DNA of 64,000 nt. Origin: Ifrita kowaldi. Lineage: Eukaryota > Chordata > Aves > Passeriformes > Cinclosomatidae. The notes below the pieces were generated by a model, which was not told the origin of the DNA, ran no database searches, and was given only the letters and a program-made list of their open reading frames with translations. The translations under genes and the position numbers were made by a program. Numbering within the stretch: the first letter of the stretch is position 1; every line of letters starts with the position of its first letter. The stretch covers positions 744,001 through 808,000 of the forward strand of contig VZRS01000248.1 in NCBI GenBank assembly GCA_013398055.1, given 5' to 3'. Shown in pieces: positions 33,859 to 46,622 of the stretch.

Positions 33859-36800
33859 TAAAGAGTCTTATAATTAATTTGAAGCTGTCAGACCTTGAAT
33901 ACAAGATGATCAGCATTTACTTATTACAAATGGGAAAACAACACTAGTACAGATACACTTGTGAAGCACTAGAGACAATAACAGCAACAAAAAAAATAGT
34001 GCCAGGAAAAAAATATAAGATTCTTTTTCTGTGATCCTTATTTATTACATTTTTAATAGAAAGTCAGTGGAGGTCTTATCTGATGTCATTTGGTTTAGGT
34101 TCCATGGTATTTTTTGTATTTGACCAAATTCCCTTATCTTCTCATTGCTTGTGTTCTGCTCTGCCAGCATCCAGCAAACTGATATACTTATCTTCAGTTT
34201 TATAATAAAGTTTTAGCTTCCACAGGATAAAAAAAGAAAGAGAGTGGGGAAAGGAAAATTGTGTCCAAGATACTAAACATATCAGACATGTGGGAGTGTC
34301 AAGACATCCAGCAGTTAACCTTCTTCTTATACAGGAACTTTAATTGTTAAAAGACATATACTCATGGACTCATGACTTTTCCTTTTATGTAGTTTTTAGT
34401 TATACGGTCAAATTGAGAAAACTGTTACGATCTCAGGCACTACCCAGTAAATATTTTGAAGCAAGGCTGGTGATCATCAGTTTTCTGTGATTGCAGTTAA
34501 TAACCAAAGGTGAAAAGATAATTAGAAGTGACAATTCTGAGGCAAAGAATATAAACCAAGGGCTAATGAGCAGGTTATTCTGCAAGCATCCATCTCCTCT
34601 TAAGAGCTTTATTTCCCACTCTGTCATGACATTTTTTCCTTCTCTTTCTTTCTTAGTTTTGGTGCTTTCTATAGCTCCTCCCTATGTCCTCACCACTCAT
34701 TCTCTCCATAACTCTACCAAGAATGTCCTCAAATCATTATGATCAGATGTCTCCTTATTACTCTGCTTGTTCACTTCTTCTGCTCCTTTCTTGTTACAGT
34801 TGACTTACCTTGTGAGCACATCTTTTCTTGGGTTTACCTCTTCCTCAGAGCTCCCATCTTAAGCAGAGTCTCTTTCCTGTCTGTGGAATCCAAGATCAGA
34901 TTTACAAATGACTTCCTCAATCATCCCTTTGCTTCTTCAATTCATAACTGAGGCACATTTGCTAAAATTTGAGGATAACAACATAATATTTTTTGTCATT
35001 TTTGTTGTAATTAAAAAAAAAATGCAGAAATCCAAACTAAAGGGCTAAAGAGATGGAAGGGGACAAAGAATGAGAATATGAGGCAGAATCCCAGCTGAAA
35101 TAAATATGTCTCATTGCCCAAACTGGATCAACACCAATTTTAAGCAGCTGAAGATCTGCTCCAAGGTTGCTTTACTGTGCTTTGATAAAAAATACACATC
35201 AATAAAACCGGAAAACAAAGAACATGGCCTCAGTAGCTCAAACTGGGCTGGATCTGGAGAAAGGGAACTAACTGCCTTATTATATAGATGTTATACTTTG
35301 ACAAAATGTGACAACTACACCTTTTCATTTCCCCAGTGGCCTCCAGGAGACTTAAGATTTAGTATCCTGTAGAACACTTTAAACTTGAGAAACTTCTTCT
35401 TATAGTTTCTTATGAGTCCTGGAGGCTGTGAAAGAGATTACAATGCTTTATATTAACTTCCTCAGCTTGCTAGAGATAAGCCAGTGGCCTGATACCAAAG
35501 TCTTCTCCTTGTCAGCGATCTGCAGAAGTGCTATGCCTGAAACTACAAGTCCTTTCCCTCCAAGTCAGAAAATGAGCCATTTACAACAACAGCTCCACAT
35601 TTTTTTCAGAGCCCTGCCAAGTGCCAGGCCAAAAGTGTCAGCATTGCCACGGCTTCTGCTCCTGTGCAGCCATCAGTTTAAAATGTGCAATTTCCATGCA
35701 CATCTATGCTGGGCTCAGTGAAATTTCAATCCCCAGGACAGCCGAGGCATGGGGAGATCAAGTCTGCTTACTCTGTTTCAAAGTCAGGTTGACTGAAAAA
35801 TAAGACAGAACTACAACAAAAAGTTCTTGCATTTCCCCCATCCTTCCTTTTTCCCCACCTAACAGGATCTGGTAAAATCAATTGGAATATTTTGTTGTGG
35901 GGCAGCGAATGTAATATTACCTGCACGTCATTCTGCTGTCCTCAGAGGAAAGCACATGAGATTTTTGATATCTGAGCACACAGTGTAAACAGATTCAGAT
36001 CTCCCCAATGTTCCTCAGAGGAGACAATTTGTTGTGAGTCATCTGAGCAAGGGAGGTTGTGTGTCTGCTACACATTTTGCTCTCTCCATTTCCCGGTTTC
36101 AGCTAATGAAGGAATATTAGCATGTACTTCTTGAAACCATTTTCTAGAGCCTCACCTGGAGCCTGGGGAATCCTTCACAGGTCAGAATGAGGTGCTTTGA
36201 GCAATTTATTAACTGCTCCTAAGTGATCTACGAGCATTAAAACAATGCTGATTTCCCCATATCCAAATGTCAAAGATCAGTCCTGACACATTTATTTTCC
36301 ATGCCATGATATCTCTCAAAATTATGATGTTCTGGGAAGAAGAAACATCACCAGATGCTCTTGATTGGTACAATGAACCACCCACAATATCTGTTCTTCT
36401 CACGATTCTTAAAGCAGCACCAGACTGGAAAGAGCTGGGCCCACTTTAGCTCCTGATTCATGAAAATTCTGATTCATTCTGAGACATTTTATACCTGCAG
36501 TGGAGACAAAATAGGGATGTCTGTCCCTGTGCAACGAAGTCCCCAAAGGATTAATTGCCACTGCCTATTGTTAACTCCAAAAAAATTGCAGTTTTGGTAA
36601 ATCCTTTCCATAAATTAGAAGTTTCATACTTTACACATGTGGGAAAATTTAGTTCTGGGTGGTTTCTTATGCTCCATACCTGGGGAAATTTAAGGCCTTG
36701 CATTAGTCTTTTAGGCTAAGGATTTCCTTTTTGAGGAAGTGGGTGAGAAACATCTTGAGCTGGAAGACCACAAGAGAAACAAAACATCATGGAAGTATTG

Positions 36801-37404
36801 AAGGAATCCAGAGGAAGTCCTGGGTTGTGAGGTTATAAGCTGGCCCTGCTGTTCTCTTAGGATAAGGTGCTCCAAAGAAGTAGGGCAAAAAAGTTGGGTT
36901 TCTTGCGTTAACTTCTAAGTGTATTTACAGTGTCTTGCATGGAGGATAATATCTACTTGGGCCAGCAGAGATCAAGGCTGCTTTTTAAATAGAGCTTGTA
37001 GACAGTCAATTTTCTGCAACAGAATCTTTACCATGCAGCAGCTACTCTGAAGCTTCTCCCTTTTTCTTTTTCTCATGCCGTGCAGAAAAATGTAAGGATT
37101 TGCTAAACATCTGCAGCACAGGTCAGACCAAAGACTTTTTTTTTTTGGGTCCAGCTAAGGAAGACAAATTACAAGGCCACAGGCTGAATTTCCTGGGGGC
37201 CTTCAGTACAAAACTCTTCCATAGAGTACTGCCAGCTCGAATGTTAAGATCCTAGAAATTCAGCCAACATGTTAGGTGACTACTTGGTCTGGAATCAGGT
37301 CAAAATCTTTTGGAAGTTCAAGTGTTCTTTTTTTATTCCCTGTTTTTAAATTTTCCCACGTATCTAAAATTTTTCAGTCCAAGAAAATTATTCCGCTTGA
37401 AATA
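33859..37404. other. Non-coding DNA, no gene seen
   Basis: Frames are all under 100 codons and lack domains. Some texture suggestive of conserved sequence lies at 36000-36160, but no specific motif arrangement stands out. No repeat recognised before the CR1 fragment. Confidence 0.5.
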
Positions 37405-37520
37405 TTGCAAGAGATGTCCAGTTCCTGTGAGGTTTTCAAAATGATTTTGGACTGGGGTTGGAACTCAATGATCTTTAAGGTCCCTTCCAACCCAAACCAT
37501 TCTATGATTATGATTCTCTG
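37405..37520 (+). mobile_element. CR1 LINE 3'-end fragment (avian type)
   Basis: GACTGGGGTTGGAACTCAATGATCTTTAAGGTCCCTTCCAACCCAAACC, spread over about 37450-37498, is the conserved 3' terminus of bird CR1 elements. The following ATTCTATGATTATGATTCT is the typical degenerate ATTCTATGA-type tail. Upstream GATGTCCAGTTCCTGTGAGG probably belongs to the element as well, so the left boundary is approximate. Severe 5' truncation is normal for CR1, and no ORF2 sequence is present. The low divergence suggests it is the youngest repeat in the window. This is the main evidence that the host is a bird. Confidence 0.93.
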
Positions 37521-40021
37521 ATCTGTAGTACATTCGCCCAGACATGTATCAGATAAGCTTTGCAGTTTGAATGTCTACCAGCTCATCACAAATACATCTT
37601 TTTACACCCATACTTAGATCTTTGCACATGAAAATAGGGGAAATAAACACACAGATGAGGCAAAACTCTGTACATACACATGCAAACAGTTACGTATTGC
37701 CAGACATAAATCCAAAGTACATCATTCAGATAAATAATGTGTCGGTCATAAATCCTGCTTGCAAATTTTCATCACATTAATAAAATGGAATATTTGAGTC
37801 ACTTTACTTTTCAATGACTATTAGACCTTGAGGAATGTTACCCTGTGTGTGTATGTGAGCGTGGGCACATGGACATACAGCTATGCACATCTATACATAG
37901 ACATGCACTTCTGTATTTTGCTCTCCAGCCTTTTCTTGGGGTATTTTTTATGCCTGTTTCCCATTTCCCCAAGCCTGTTTTCTTTCCTCCTCAGCCCACT
38001 AAGAACTTCAGCTTCAGCTGTATAAGAGACACAATGTGATTTACAGTGTTAAGAGATTTTAAACAATATATTTAATGCCACTAGGGGCCTGAAGCAACAT
38101 CCTGAAGCAACAGGCTATCTCTCCCTAGGCTTAAAAATTAAGATTCAGTGGAGTATGAAGGTTAGTGGGAGACTAAGGAAAGGGCAAACGGTCTGGTATG
38201 ATTACACCATGTCTGAACCAAGCTGGCTTTCCCAACAAAAATGTGTCAAGCAATACAGACAAGTCATAGATATGAATTTCTTTTCTGTGCTTCTGCCAGT
38301 GCTATATTTGAAGAATGCTGCCAAAGAGTTTATTCCCAAACCTTGTGTTTTGTATTAAGTAACAGGATTTAATAACAACTGTTTATATTTTCATGACATT
38401 AGAAAAAATGTAGTAATGACCTATGGAAAAATCCTCTCTCTCAAGCTCAAATTTTAACATATCCTGAAACACAGAAACTCAACCTCGAGTGTTACTGACA
38501 ACCCACAAGAAAAGGTCCATCTGTGGTTCCCTGCTCTTCTCCAGGACTGTGCATCCAGCCTGTGGCTCCTTCCTTGATGGTCTTTTTTCTCGGGACAGTT
38601 CACAAGCACACAGAGGACCAGAGGAGCCACCAGTGGTCATTTCTGTATGTTTTGGTCCAGTGTAACAAATCCAAGAGGCCAACCCACATGATCAACAGCA
38701 ATTAGAGGTCAGATAAATTGAACTCAAAACTGCAATGGAAGGTTTTGACTGATGAGAAGAGACAGCAGCTCCATTTGGGACATCTGATGAGTTTACTGTC
38801 CCAGATGTCCATCCTACCCCTCCTTCCACAGCTTTGTGAGTTATGGAGACAATCAGCTCCAAAAACCACTGAAGTTTAACACAGGCTGTTTGAAAACCAG
38901 CTGAAATGGGTGACGATTTACCACAAAATGCTATGCTGTAAATGGTGGTGTGTCAAGGCATGACTGACAAGCAGTATAAATATCTCTGCAGAAGAGGCAC
39001 GGCTGGAGGCAATAGCCTCATCAGACGCCCCAAGTAAAGTCATTTTGCCAATCAAAGCCTTTGTAAACAGACCTACAGAGCTGGATTTCAGCATATGATA
39101 CACACTGTTTTCTAGAGATATGACAAGGCCTCAGAAATCATGCTGACTTTCTTCAAAATATGGCTAAGTGGGATGCAAGGAGAATGTATCTGTTGTGCTG
39201 AGCCCTTTCAGAGTTTCAGACCAAGGGGTCTGTCCTTTACCAGGGAGATCTGGTCAGAGATAACATACCACCCAACAAAACCATCTGAACATTCCTCAGA
39301 GCCTTTCTGCAAAGGGACAGAAATTAAAGCAAGACAGTAAAAATCGTTCTTTCCCACTCTCTCACTGCTTTCCCCTTCACTGGACACATCACTGTTGACT
39401 CAATTATGTAATAACAGCAACAATAGAAATAAGAGGTTGGGGGAAAAGAGACATATCTTATGCTTCTTGCAAAAAACCAAATTCTATCATAATATTAGCC
39501 ACATGTGGTCCAGTGTTAGCTACCAGACCCTGAAAAAGAGAGAAAAAGACATAAACAGGAAGGTTAACACAGTTCTGGCTGTGTGGGGAAATGAGAAGGC
39601 CAAATGTACATTAGTCAAAGAAAGAAAAATAATATCCCAGAAAATGAATAAGAGATAACTATCCTCAGAATAATACTATATAAATACATTTGCTGTAGGT
39701 CACATAAAAGATTCATGACACACACATGTACAGGTCAAATTACCTTTAAATATTAAATTTCTTTCCAGTGAGGAAGAATTTCAGATTTATGCTGTTTTCA
39801 TAAAGAAAAAAGATGCACCCCATGCATTCTTATTTTCTGACAAATGATAGCTTCTGGGTTTGCCTGCAAAATGCACATTGCAAACTGTCTTCTTCATGAT
39901 TAAAAAAAGGACTGAATCATCATGAAATTCATCTCTTCCCCAAGAATTTTCTTCTTTCTTTTGGCTCATTAAATCAATATTGTCTTATTGTGGATCTATA
40001 GAAGTTAGCATTGGAGAACAC
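37521..40021. other. Non-coding DNA, no gene seen
   Basis: Between two CR1 fragments. It holds the 13-bp tandem duplication at 38088-38113 and, overlapping its left edge, GCCACTAGGGGCC (38077-38089), a CTCF-like word one base short of the consensus. Frames are under 90 codons. Nothing else supported. Confidence 0.5.
38088..38113 (+). repeat. 13-bp tandem duplication
   Basis: CCTGAAGCAACAT followed by CCTGAAGCAACAG: two units differing at the last base. Confidence 0.85.
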
Positions 40022-40195
40022 CTATTAGGTCACTAAAGTACTCCAGTTCCCTGCTAATGTAACATTATTTTCCTGCACCACATTTTGGTCAGTCTGGCTT
40101 TGAAAAGATTCAGCAATGAGGTCACGCTGTTCCCTGGAGATGTGATTCCACCCACACCTCAATGTTCAGACATTTTCATATTAACAGGTCTAAGG
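40022..40195 (+). mobile_element. Old CR1-family LINE fragment
   Basis: The order of words follows the region just upstream of the CR1 3' end, as known from amniote CR1/L3-like copies. A TTAGGTCA..CCAGTTCCCTGCTAATG-like stretch is at about 40025-40059. TTTTGGTCAGTCTGGCTTTGAAAAGATTCAGCAATGAGG follows at about 40083-40121, then TGTTCCCTGG..GTGATTCCAC and CTCAATGTTCAGACATTTTCATATTAACAG. The reference pattern is GGTCATCT.GTCCA.CCCCTGCCAATG..TTT.GTCCAGTCTGG.TTTAAA..CAAGTGATGGGG..CCAC..CTCACTGTTAGGAAGTTTTTCCTGATAT. Divergence is high, so this is an older insertion than the one at 37405-37520. Subfamily not assignable by eye. Confidence 0.75.
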
Positions 40196-42639
40196 GGGAA
40201 TAACAGAACCACAAAAAGTTACAACAAAAAAAAAAGTCTGAACTCAAAGCTCAGCATGAAGTGGCACAGAGTGGCAAATCTATCCAACAACTGGTAGCAA
40301 ACTATAACCACTGAATGTTTGGTTCCAGTTTGGCCTTTATCAGTTGAAAACAAATGTGTTATTATCTCTTGTTTCTCTGATGGTCCTTGTGAAATGAGCT
40401 GTGGCTCTTCCAGATGGAGACATGTTCAGAGCATGCAACGAGTTTCACCCACACGGCCCCAAAAACTGAGCCCAATCCTTGGTCAGAGTCAAGCAACTCA
40501 TTCACTTAAAATATGTCTAAGAGTACAAGCCGAGAATAAAAATATCTTCCAAGCACATTATAATACCTATCTAAAAATATATGGAGTGCCTTTAATAATA
40601 TACAAATAAAGAGTCTTAGTTGCACTGTGATTCTCTGCCCAACGGAGGAGAAGTTGGTTCTCCTTCCAAACTGGCTAAGCCTGGGGAAGCTCAGCTCTTG
40701 CTTTCAGTGAGGATCAGTGACACCAGGACCAGGTGTGACATCAGAAGGTGCTGCCAGGCCTTAGTTCACTTTCAGGATGAAACTGGTGATAAATGGTATT
40801 ACCAAATTCTGGAAGATATTTATCTCTCTGGTTCTAATGGCATGGCCTTAGAGGAAGAATAAAACCACCTCTGCTGTTATTTTCTCTACCTAGAGAGTTT
40901 AAGAGATTTTTTTACTTTCCACATCTACTCAAAAGAGTTGCATGGACCTGCTCTCTTTTAGAGCTCTGAGTTATAGGGCTCTGGTGGATTTAGTAATGGT
41001 GAACTCCACCATTCCCCTTTCTGCCTCCAGTAGTTAGAACAAATATTTCTGACTGCAAAGTGATTATCCATTATCAAGGAATCTTCTTTGCTGCCTGTCT
41101 GGCAGGGTCTAGGGCAAACCTCCTCCCTAGCCTGTGCTATGTACCAAAAAAACCCTTCCTGGCAAGTGATTTCATTGAGTCTTTAGCCACTGGTGTGCAA
41201 AGGTGGTGGCAAGATCCTCCTCTGGCTCACCACATTCTTGGTGGCATCACTCTGCTGAAGGCAGTACCAATCCAACCAGCATTATTTCCTTAGGCTTAAT
41301 TTCAGTCATCCATTGTCCATCACTCGCAATTAAAACCCTGGTGAGACTTCTTGAATAGGACTTTTTATACTTATTTAAAACAACAGAAATAATAAATACA
41401 TTGAAGCATGCCACTTCAGCCAGGAATTGTTAGACAGGGGAGCTTAAAATTCACAGCCCTCAAGCCTTCATTAGACAAATAAAACTCAGTGGGTGGAGAG
41501 ACCCATGGAAGGCAAGTACAAAGAAGGCGTGTTACACAAGGGTGTAAATTTGTTTTCCTTTCACTGCAAGTGAACGCTCAGGGGAAAGTGTTTGCAGCAT
41601 GAGTCCAGCTCTAATTTCAGTAATCCCCACAGCTTCTTCTGAGGGCAGGAAAGCCATTCTGTCCATTCATGGCATTGACTTTTTGTTGCCTCCATGCTGC
41701 AACCAGTCCTGCAGACCATCTGGCAGAAGTGAACCAGCTAACCTCATTTTCCAAAGTACACACCTCACCCGCTTGCTCCAGCCGCTGTCCCTCTGCCTAA
41801 GGACACAGACACGGGAGATTTCTTTCTCTTTTCTCTTTCTTTAAGAGGGATAACGTCTGTCTTTCTTACCACAGCCCCTTGATCTCAGTGTGCTCTCCTT
41901 TCCCTTTCTTTACCCCCACCCCTCTCCCCGCCTGCTTTGTGTTTTATCTCTGCCTGTAAAGTTGTGTGATTATGGATAGAGAAGTCACCACACAAACAGG
42001 ATAGAATTTACCACAATGGCTGTTTTGTTCATATACATTTCACTGTCTGTCTCTTGTCGGAGCATGGCTATCATCTTCTACTAACAATATCCCTGGGTAA
42101 ATGATAAAGTCAACTCTGGAGTAAAGCTAGACGTTTTATCAGCATGTTCAAACTATCCCCTTACAGCTCTGTACTTGCCAACTGCACATCCTTTTCCTAC
42201 ACAAAGACTCAATGCACATTAAAAAGGCACTTATTGAAGGTGGTGTTTGTTTGCAGAGAGGGTGTGGGTCCTGATCACCATGGCAGTCACTCTCCATGTT
42301 TTTTCTCTCGTCACCCAGAGAAAACTGGGTGATGCAGTTATACTCTCTGACAAGTTCTTGGCTCAGGTTTGAGGTTACTTTGCTCCTTGCCAGGTCATTC
42401 TTCTTCGTTCCTCTGCTGATGCTAACTGATGGATTTCCCCTAAGCTGACGACAGAGTTGATCTAATGCTTCGCTGCAGGAGAAAGTCACCGCAGACACAA
42501 AATAAAAGATTGGAAGTTCTGGGATCTCTGTTGGCTGGTATCCTGAAGCCACAAGAAATTGATAACAGGGGACCCTAATATACGATCCACACGTCACCAG
42601 GCAAGAGGATGATAAACCTCCAAAAGTCTTTCCTGCTCT
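40196..42639. other. Non-coding DNA, no gene seen
   Basis: Frames up to 96 codons on the plus strand, and a 164-codon minus frame at 42148-42642. The latter has a mixed translation with no recognisable domain and no splice-site context, and is not called. A C-rich patch at 41900-41940 is simple low-complexity sequence. Confidence 0.5.
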
Positions 42640-43110
42640 CAAATTTGGCGATCACATTAATACTGTGAAAAAATCCCTTAATAAAACAATTGCATCCACA
42701 TCTTGCCAGGCTAGGATTAGCAGCCATCTGTATTGATAAAGCTTGACCTGTAACAAAAAGTAGAGTTGTGAAGCAAAGGTGGTCCTTAAGGTCATTTATT
42801 TCTCTCTACAAGATCAAGAGCAGCTAAGGTTAACGGGTTTGGATGCAACTGCAGTACTTTGCCCAGAAATGCCCTTGCGTTTGTCTCTCCAAAGTTGGGC
42901 TCTGAGAGGATTTCTCACCAATTTAATTCTCTTTTGAGTACAGTATCCCTTTCTCTCCATCCTTTGCCTTGTGTGCCTTTAAAATAAAGAGCCTTTGCAG
43001 AAGAACTGCTCTGTGTTCTGAGTTTATATAGCAGTTAGTGCAACAGGACCCTAATCCTGGCCGGATGTTTAAGAGATTAGGAAGAGGAGGAGGATGCCTG
43101 TTTATACAGA
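42640..43110. promoter_or_regulatory. Candidate conserved non-coding block with OTX-type words
   Basis: Contains CATTAATACTG, AACAATTGCATC (SOX/POU-like overlap), TAGGATTAGCAGCCATCTG (OTX-type GGATTA next to an E-box) and, further on, CCCTAATCCTGG and GAGATTAGGAAG (TAATCC/GGATTA class). Motif density and absence of repeats suggest an enhancer. Conservation untested. Confidence 0.32.
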
Positions 43111-43539
43111 AGGCTTTCTCTTGTTAGTCAAATAAAGAGAAATTTTCCTATTGGTTTAATTCTTAACTGTTTTGACCTCTCACATTGGGGTTAAATTTGC
43201 CCCTTTGTTCTATTGCAAAGTAAGACACTGTGAGAAGAGATGAGCCAACTGCTTAATTTAGTTTCATAGCGGTGGGTGCAAAGGTTTGCGTTGCTCACAG
43301 TTTCCTGCTTCCTACATCCCAAGCTAATTCCACTTCAAGACCAATGGGAGCTTAGCACCTGAATGAATATAATGTCTCAGAAGTCAAATAAATAAGAAGA
43401 CAAGAATGAAAGATTGAATTTAAAGGGAATGAAAAACATTTTTCCTTGTCTGACAATGTGAACCCTTCCAGTTTTGCCTGAACTTAATATTATTGAGCAG
43501 AAAAAGAATGCACTGTAATGATTGCTTATCTCTCTCTTT

Positions 43540-43710
43540 TCTCTATTTCCCTTGAACAGTGATTGGGAGTTTTCATTTCCTATGTCATTTATAATGTGCT
43601 GAGTTTTGTATTTTTGTTTTTGTTTGGCACGTGTGTTGTGAAAAGAAGGCCTGTTACAGATTGCATCACTCTTTTTCATCCCAACCAGCATTAATGATAA
43701 AACCACCATT
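43540..43710. promoter_or_regulatory. Candidate conserved non-coding block
   Basis: Contains CATTTATAATGTGC, a TTTTTGTTTTTGTTTGGCACGTGTG stretch with a CACGTG E-box at about 43628-43633, and CATTAATGATAAAACC. Looks like enhancer sequence and unlike neutral AT-rich DNA. The 110-codon minus frame over it (43377-43709) has no recognisable domain. Confidence 0.28.
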
Positions 43711-46365
43711 TCTCCTTAGAGTGCACCATATTCTGATCAGGACTGGATGAATTGAATAAATATAGACGAGCTATAAAGCTCTTTAACACTTGATCACAGA
43801 TCTGAATCCAGTCTATATCAACAGAAAGCTTAGGCAAAATAATGTCTCTAATTTTGATGGCATACACACAGTGAGAAACTACTCCTAAAATGTTTATTTT
43901 ATGGTAATTTCAGCAGAAAGGCTATGTCATAAATACAGCCTTCTGGCTCAGGGTTATGACACATTGGCAAATGTATGTGTTGGATGTGCTCAATAGTACG
44001 TGCCCTGTTCTGTTCAGTATCTATGAATGTTCATCTGGAATCACAGAAATTATCACAATTTTTCTTTTTTTTTGTCCTGGCCCTAATCCAATTCCCATCA
44101 ATGTCCTATTAACCCCTTGCTGTGACAGTGACCAGGATGTTGAACTCTCCCCAGATTTGTCCCCGTGAAAATTTTTATTCTTCATTTAACATTTTATCCT
44201 CAAGCCAATCCAGCTCTTGTCTAAAATCCTGCAATTCGTAACAGTAACATTTATAAAAAAATTTTCTACTGCATCATCTTTTTAGCACATATAACAAATG
44301 CTGTACCATAATTGTCTGGCTGTCCCAGGTCATTCCTCCTGGGGACATTAGAAAAAGTTTAGGTTTAAGATCCACACTGAAGTGTTTCCATCAAAGCAAC
44401 ATGAAAGGTTTCTGCAATGTTAGATGCTGTTCTGCCTCTGCCTTGCCTAACAAGTGGCTTTAAGACCACTAAGCAGCTGAACACATCTGGCTTCAGTCAC
44501 CTAAGCTTGCAGGTCACTGGGTTGCTCTTTCTGTTGTCTTTCGCCGTAAGGATTTTTCCCAACCAGATCGAAAGCTTTTAAGTAGCTGTATGTTTGTGCC
44601 AAACACTAATTGAATGAAAGGGAAAGATGTGAGCCAGATGCAACAGGCTAAATTCCCTCTAGAAGTTAATGGACTTGCTTAAAATTTAAACCAATGAATC
44701 TCCAATGAGGATCAGTCCCAAGAACCAACAAGACGTATTGAAAAATTGATACATCCTTGTCTGAAGTTAGAGAAGGAGCAGATGAATGTAAGAAAAATAT
44801 GATATACAGATCAATCAACTTTTGATTAAAGATACCTATTTCCTGTTACAAGCCACACTTTGTATCCCTTAGTTCTGCTAATGAGTGGAGGATTTTGCAG
44901 AAGTCAATTTATGTATTTTGTTGGACATATTTTACTTGTCTTTTATTTGATTTTTTTAATATCAGCAAATTGACAATTTTGCCCCTACGTAGCAGCTAAT
45001 GAATCCATGTTTATTGGTTATCTTCCTCACTGTCAGCAGGTACATGGATCACTTCTTAAGGATACATTTCATTGGAAGGCAGCACTCAGAAACAGCAAGG
45101 GCTCAGTGAGAGAAACAAGAAAATAAATACATGGACTGGAAATATTGGGGAGATTTCATCAACATTATGATCAAAGTTAAATCTGTAAAGAAATAATCTC
45201 CACAGTGGTTGCTATTTTCCTATGGTGTTCCCAAATTGAAGGAGGAGCCCATTTGAATGCATAACATAAATCTGTGAACAAAAGTATAAAAAATACATGG
45301 ATTTGAGCAGGAAGATGTCCCATGCTTAGGAAGGACTGCTACTTTATGTTTCTTTTCCTGTTTCAAAGTGGTTTTAACATGAACTGAGATTTCAACATAA
45401 ACTTTTATTATGAGTCAAAACAAAACATTTCATCTGCGTAATATCAGAGTATTCATTCCACAGTGATCTTTTAAACTTGAGAGAATTACACAATAAATAC
45501 TGAATTTTCTGTCATAAAAGTCACTTGAAATGAAAAAAAATCCACGCTTTAGTACAGATACATGATATTTCAACATTACTGAAATACTTCATTGCATTTT
45601 TTTACAAAATCAAATGTCATTAGAAAGGACATTTTGCTCTAAAATGGGTGATTTTCTTAAAAGCTGCATTTTGACCCTCCAAAATCATTCAACAAAATTT
45701 CTAGCTGGCTTGAAATCAGCTTTTCTCCTTTTGAGAAAAGTGGAAGTGGAGGCTCTGAGTAAAAACCTGACCACCCATGAGAGGCTTGTTGTTGACTTCA
45801 ATACAGCCCAGATTTCCCCCACGGAATTCAACGGCGTCATGAAATTTAGAAGTACTGGCTCCACGCTATTCAATGGCAGCAAGAGATTAAAGAGGAGTTA
45901 CACAGGATGGTGATAGTAGAATGTAATGTATATGGTTCAGATTTAGTACATATCACAGAATAGGCCACAGAGGTGAAAGGGGAGCTGGGCAGGAATTCCA
46001 GCTGAACTAGCTCACTTGTCCCTAATCCCTGCTATCTGATGAACTGCCCTTGGCAAGGACCACAGTAGTACAAAAGTTATGCCAGTGTTCAAGTGTCAAA
46101 GGTGATAGAAAGCTAAAAATCACTTTGCATCAGATGGCTGTAATAGATTTCCAAAGTTTGTCCTGGATCAGTTTCCCCAGCCATTGAAGAAACAAAAGTA
46201 GAGCTCCCCTTCTGTGCATATCAGCACTAATTCCTGTGTATCATTTCTGAAAGGCTTCAGCTGCGAGACTCGTTTTGTCCATCATCTTGGCTCAGAGGTG
46301 TGTCAACAGGGGAATATGAAGAGACCAGACTTAAAAAAACCTGTCTGGATTGGAAATGAAAAGGA
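43711..46365. other. AT-rich non-coding DNA, no gene seen
   Basis: Longest frame 99 codons (45614-45913 plus), opposed by a 65-codon minus frame. No recognisable protein, repeat or structural feature. Confidence 0.55.
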
Positions 46366-46394
46366 GGGGGGAAGAGGGGGACCAGGGGTGGGGG
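46366..46394 (+). other. G-quadruplex motif
   Basis: G runs of 6, 5, 4 and 5 (46366-46371, 46376-46380, 46385-46388, 46390-46394) are separated by loops of 4, 4 and 1 bases. This fits the G3+N1-7 rule comfortably. It sits 34 bases before an assembly gap, in purine-rich DNA that is hard to sequence. Confidence 0.85.
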
Positions 46395-46428
46395 TGTTTG
46401 AAAAAAGCACACACATACGCCACAAAAA

Positions 46429-46610
46429 NNNNNNNNNNNNNNNNNNNNNNNNNNNNNNNNNNNNNNNNNNNNNNNNNNNNNNNNNNNNNNNNNNNNNNNN
46501 NNNNNNNNNNNNNNNNNNNNNNNNNNNNNNNNNNNNNNNNNNNNNNNNNNNNNNNNNNNNNNNNNNNNNNNNNNNNNNNNNNNNNNNNNNNNNNNNNNNN
46601 NNNNNNNNNN
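46429..46610. other. Assembly gap (182 N) inside an A-rich tract
   Basis: The left edge reads CACAAAAA and the right edge begins with 12 A bases (46611-46622), so the missing sequence is probably A-rich simple repeat. Frames through the gap are artefacts. Confidence 0.99.
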
Positions 46611-46622
46611 AAAAAAAAAAAA

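Noticed and set aside
33386..33947. Long frames around 33.4-33.9 kb
   Set aside because: They consist mainly of N bases from the assembly gap.
38077..38089. GCCACTAGGGGCC as a CTCF site
   Set aside because: One base short of the core spacing; weaker than the site at 19974.
42148..42642. 164-codon minus frame
   Set aside because: No domain, no splice pattern, no codon-level signal that I can see.
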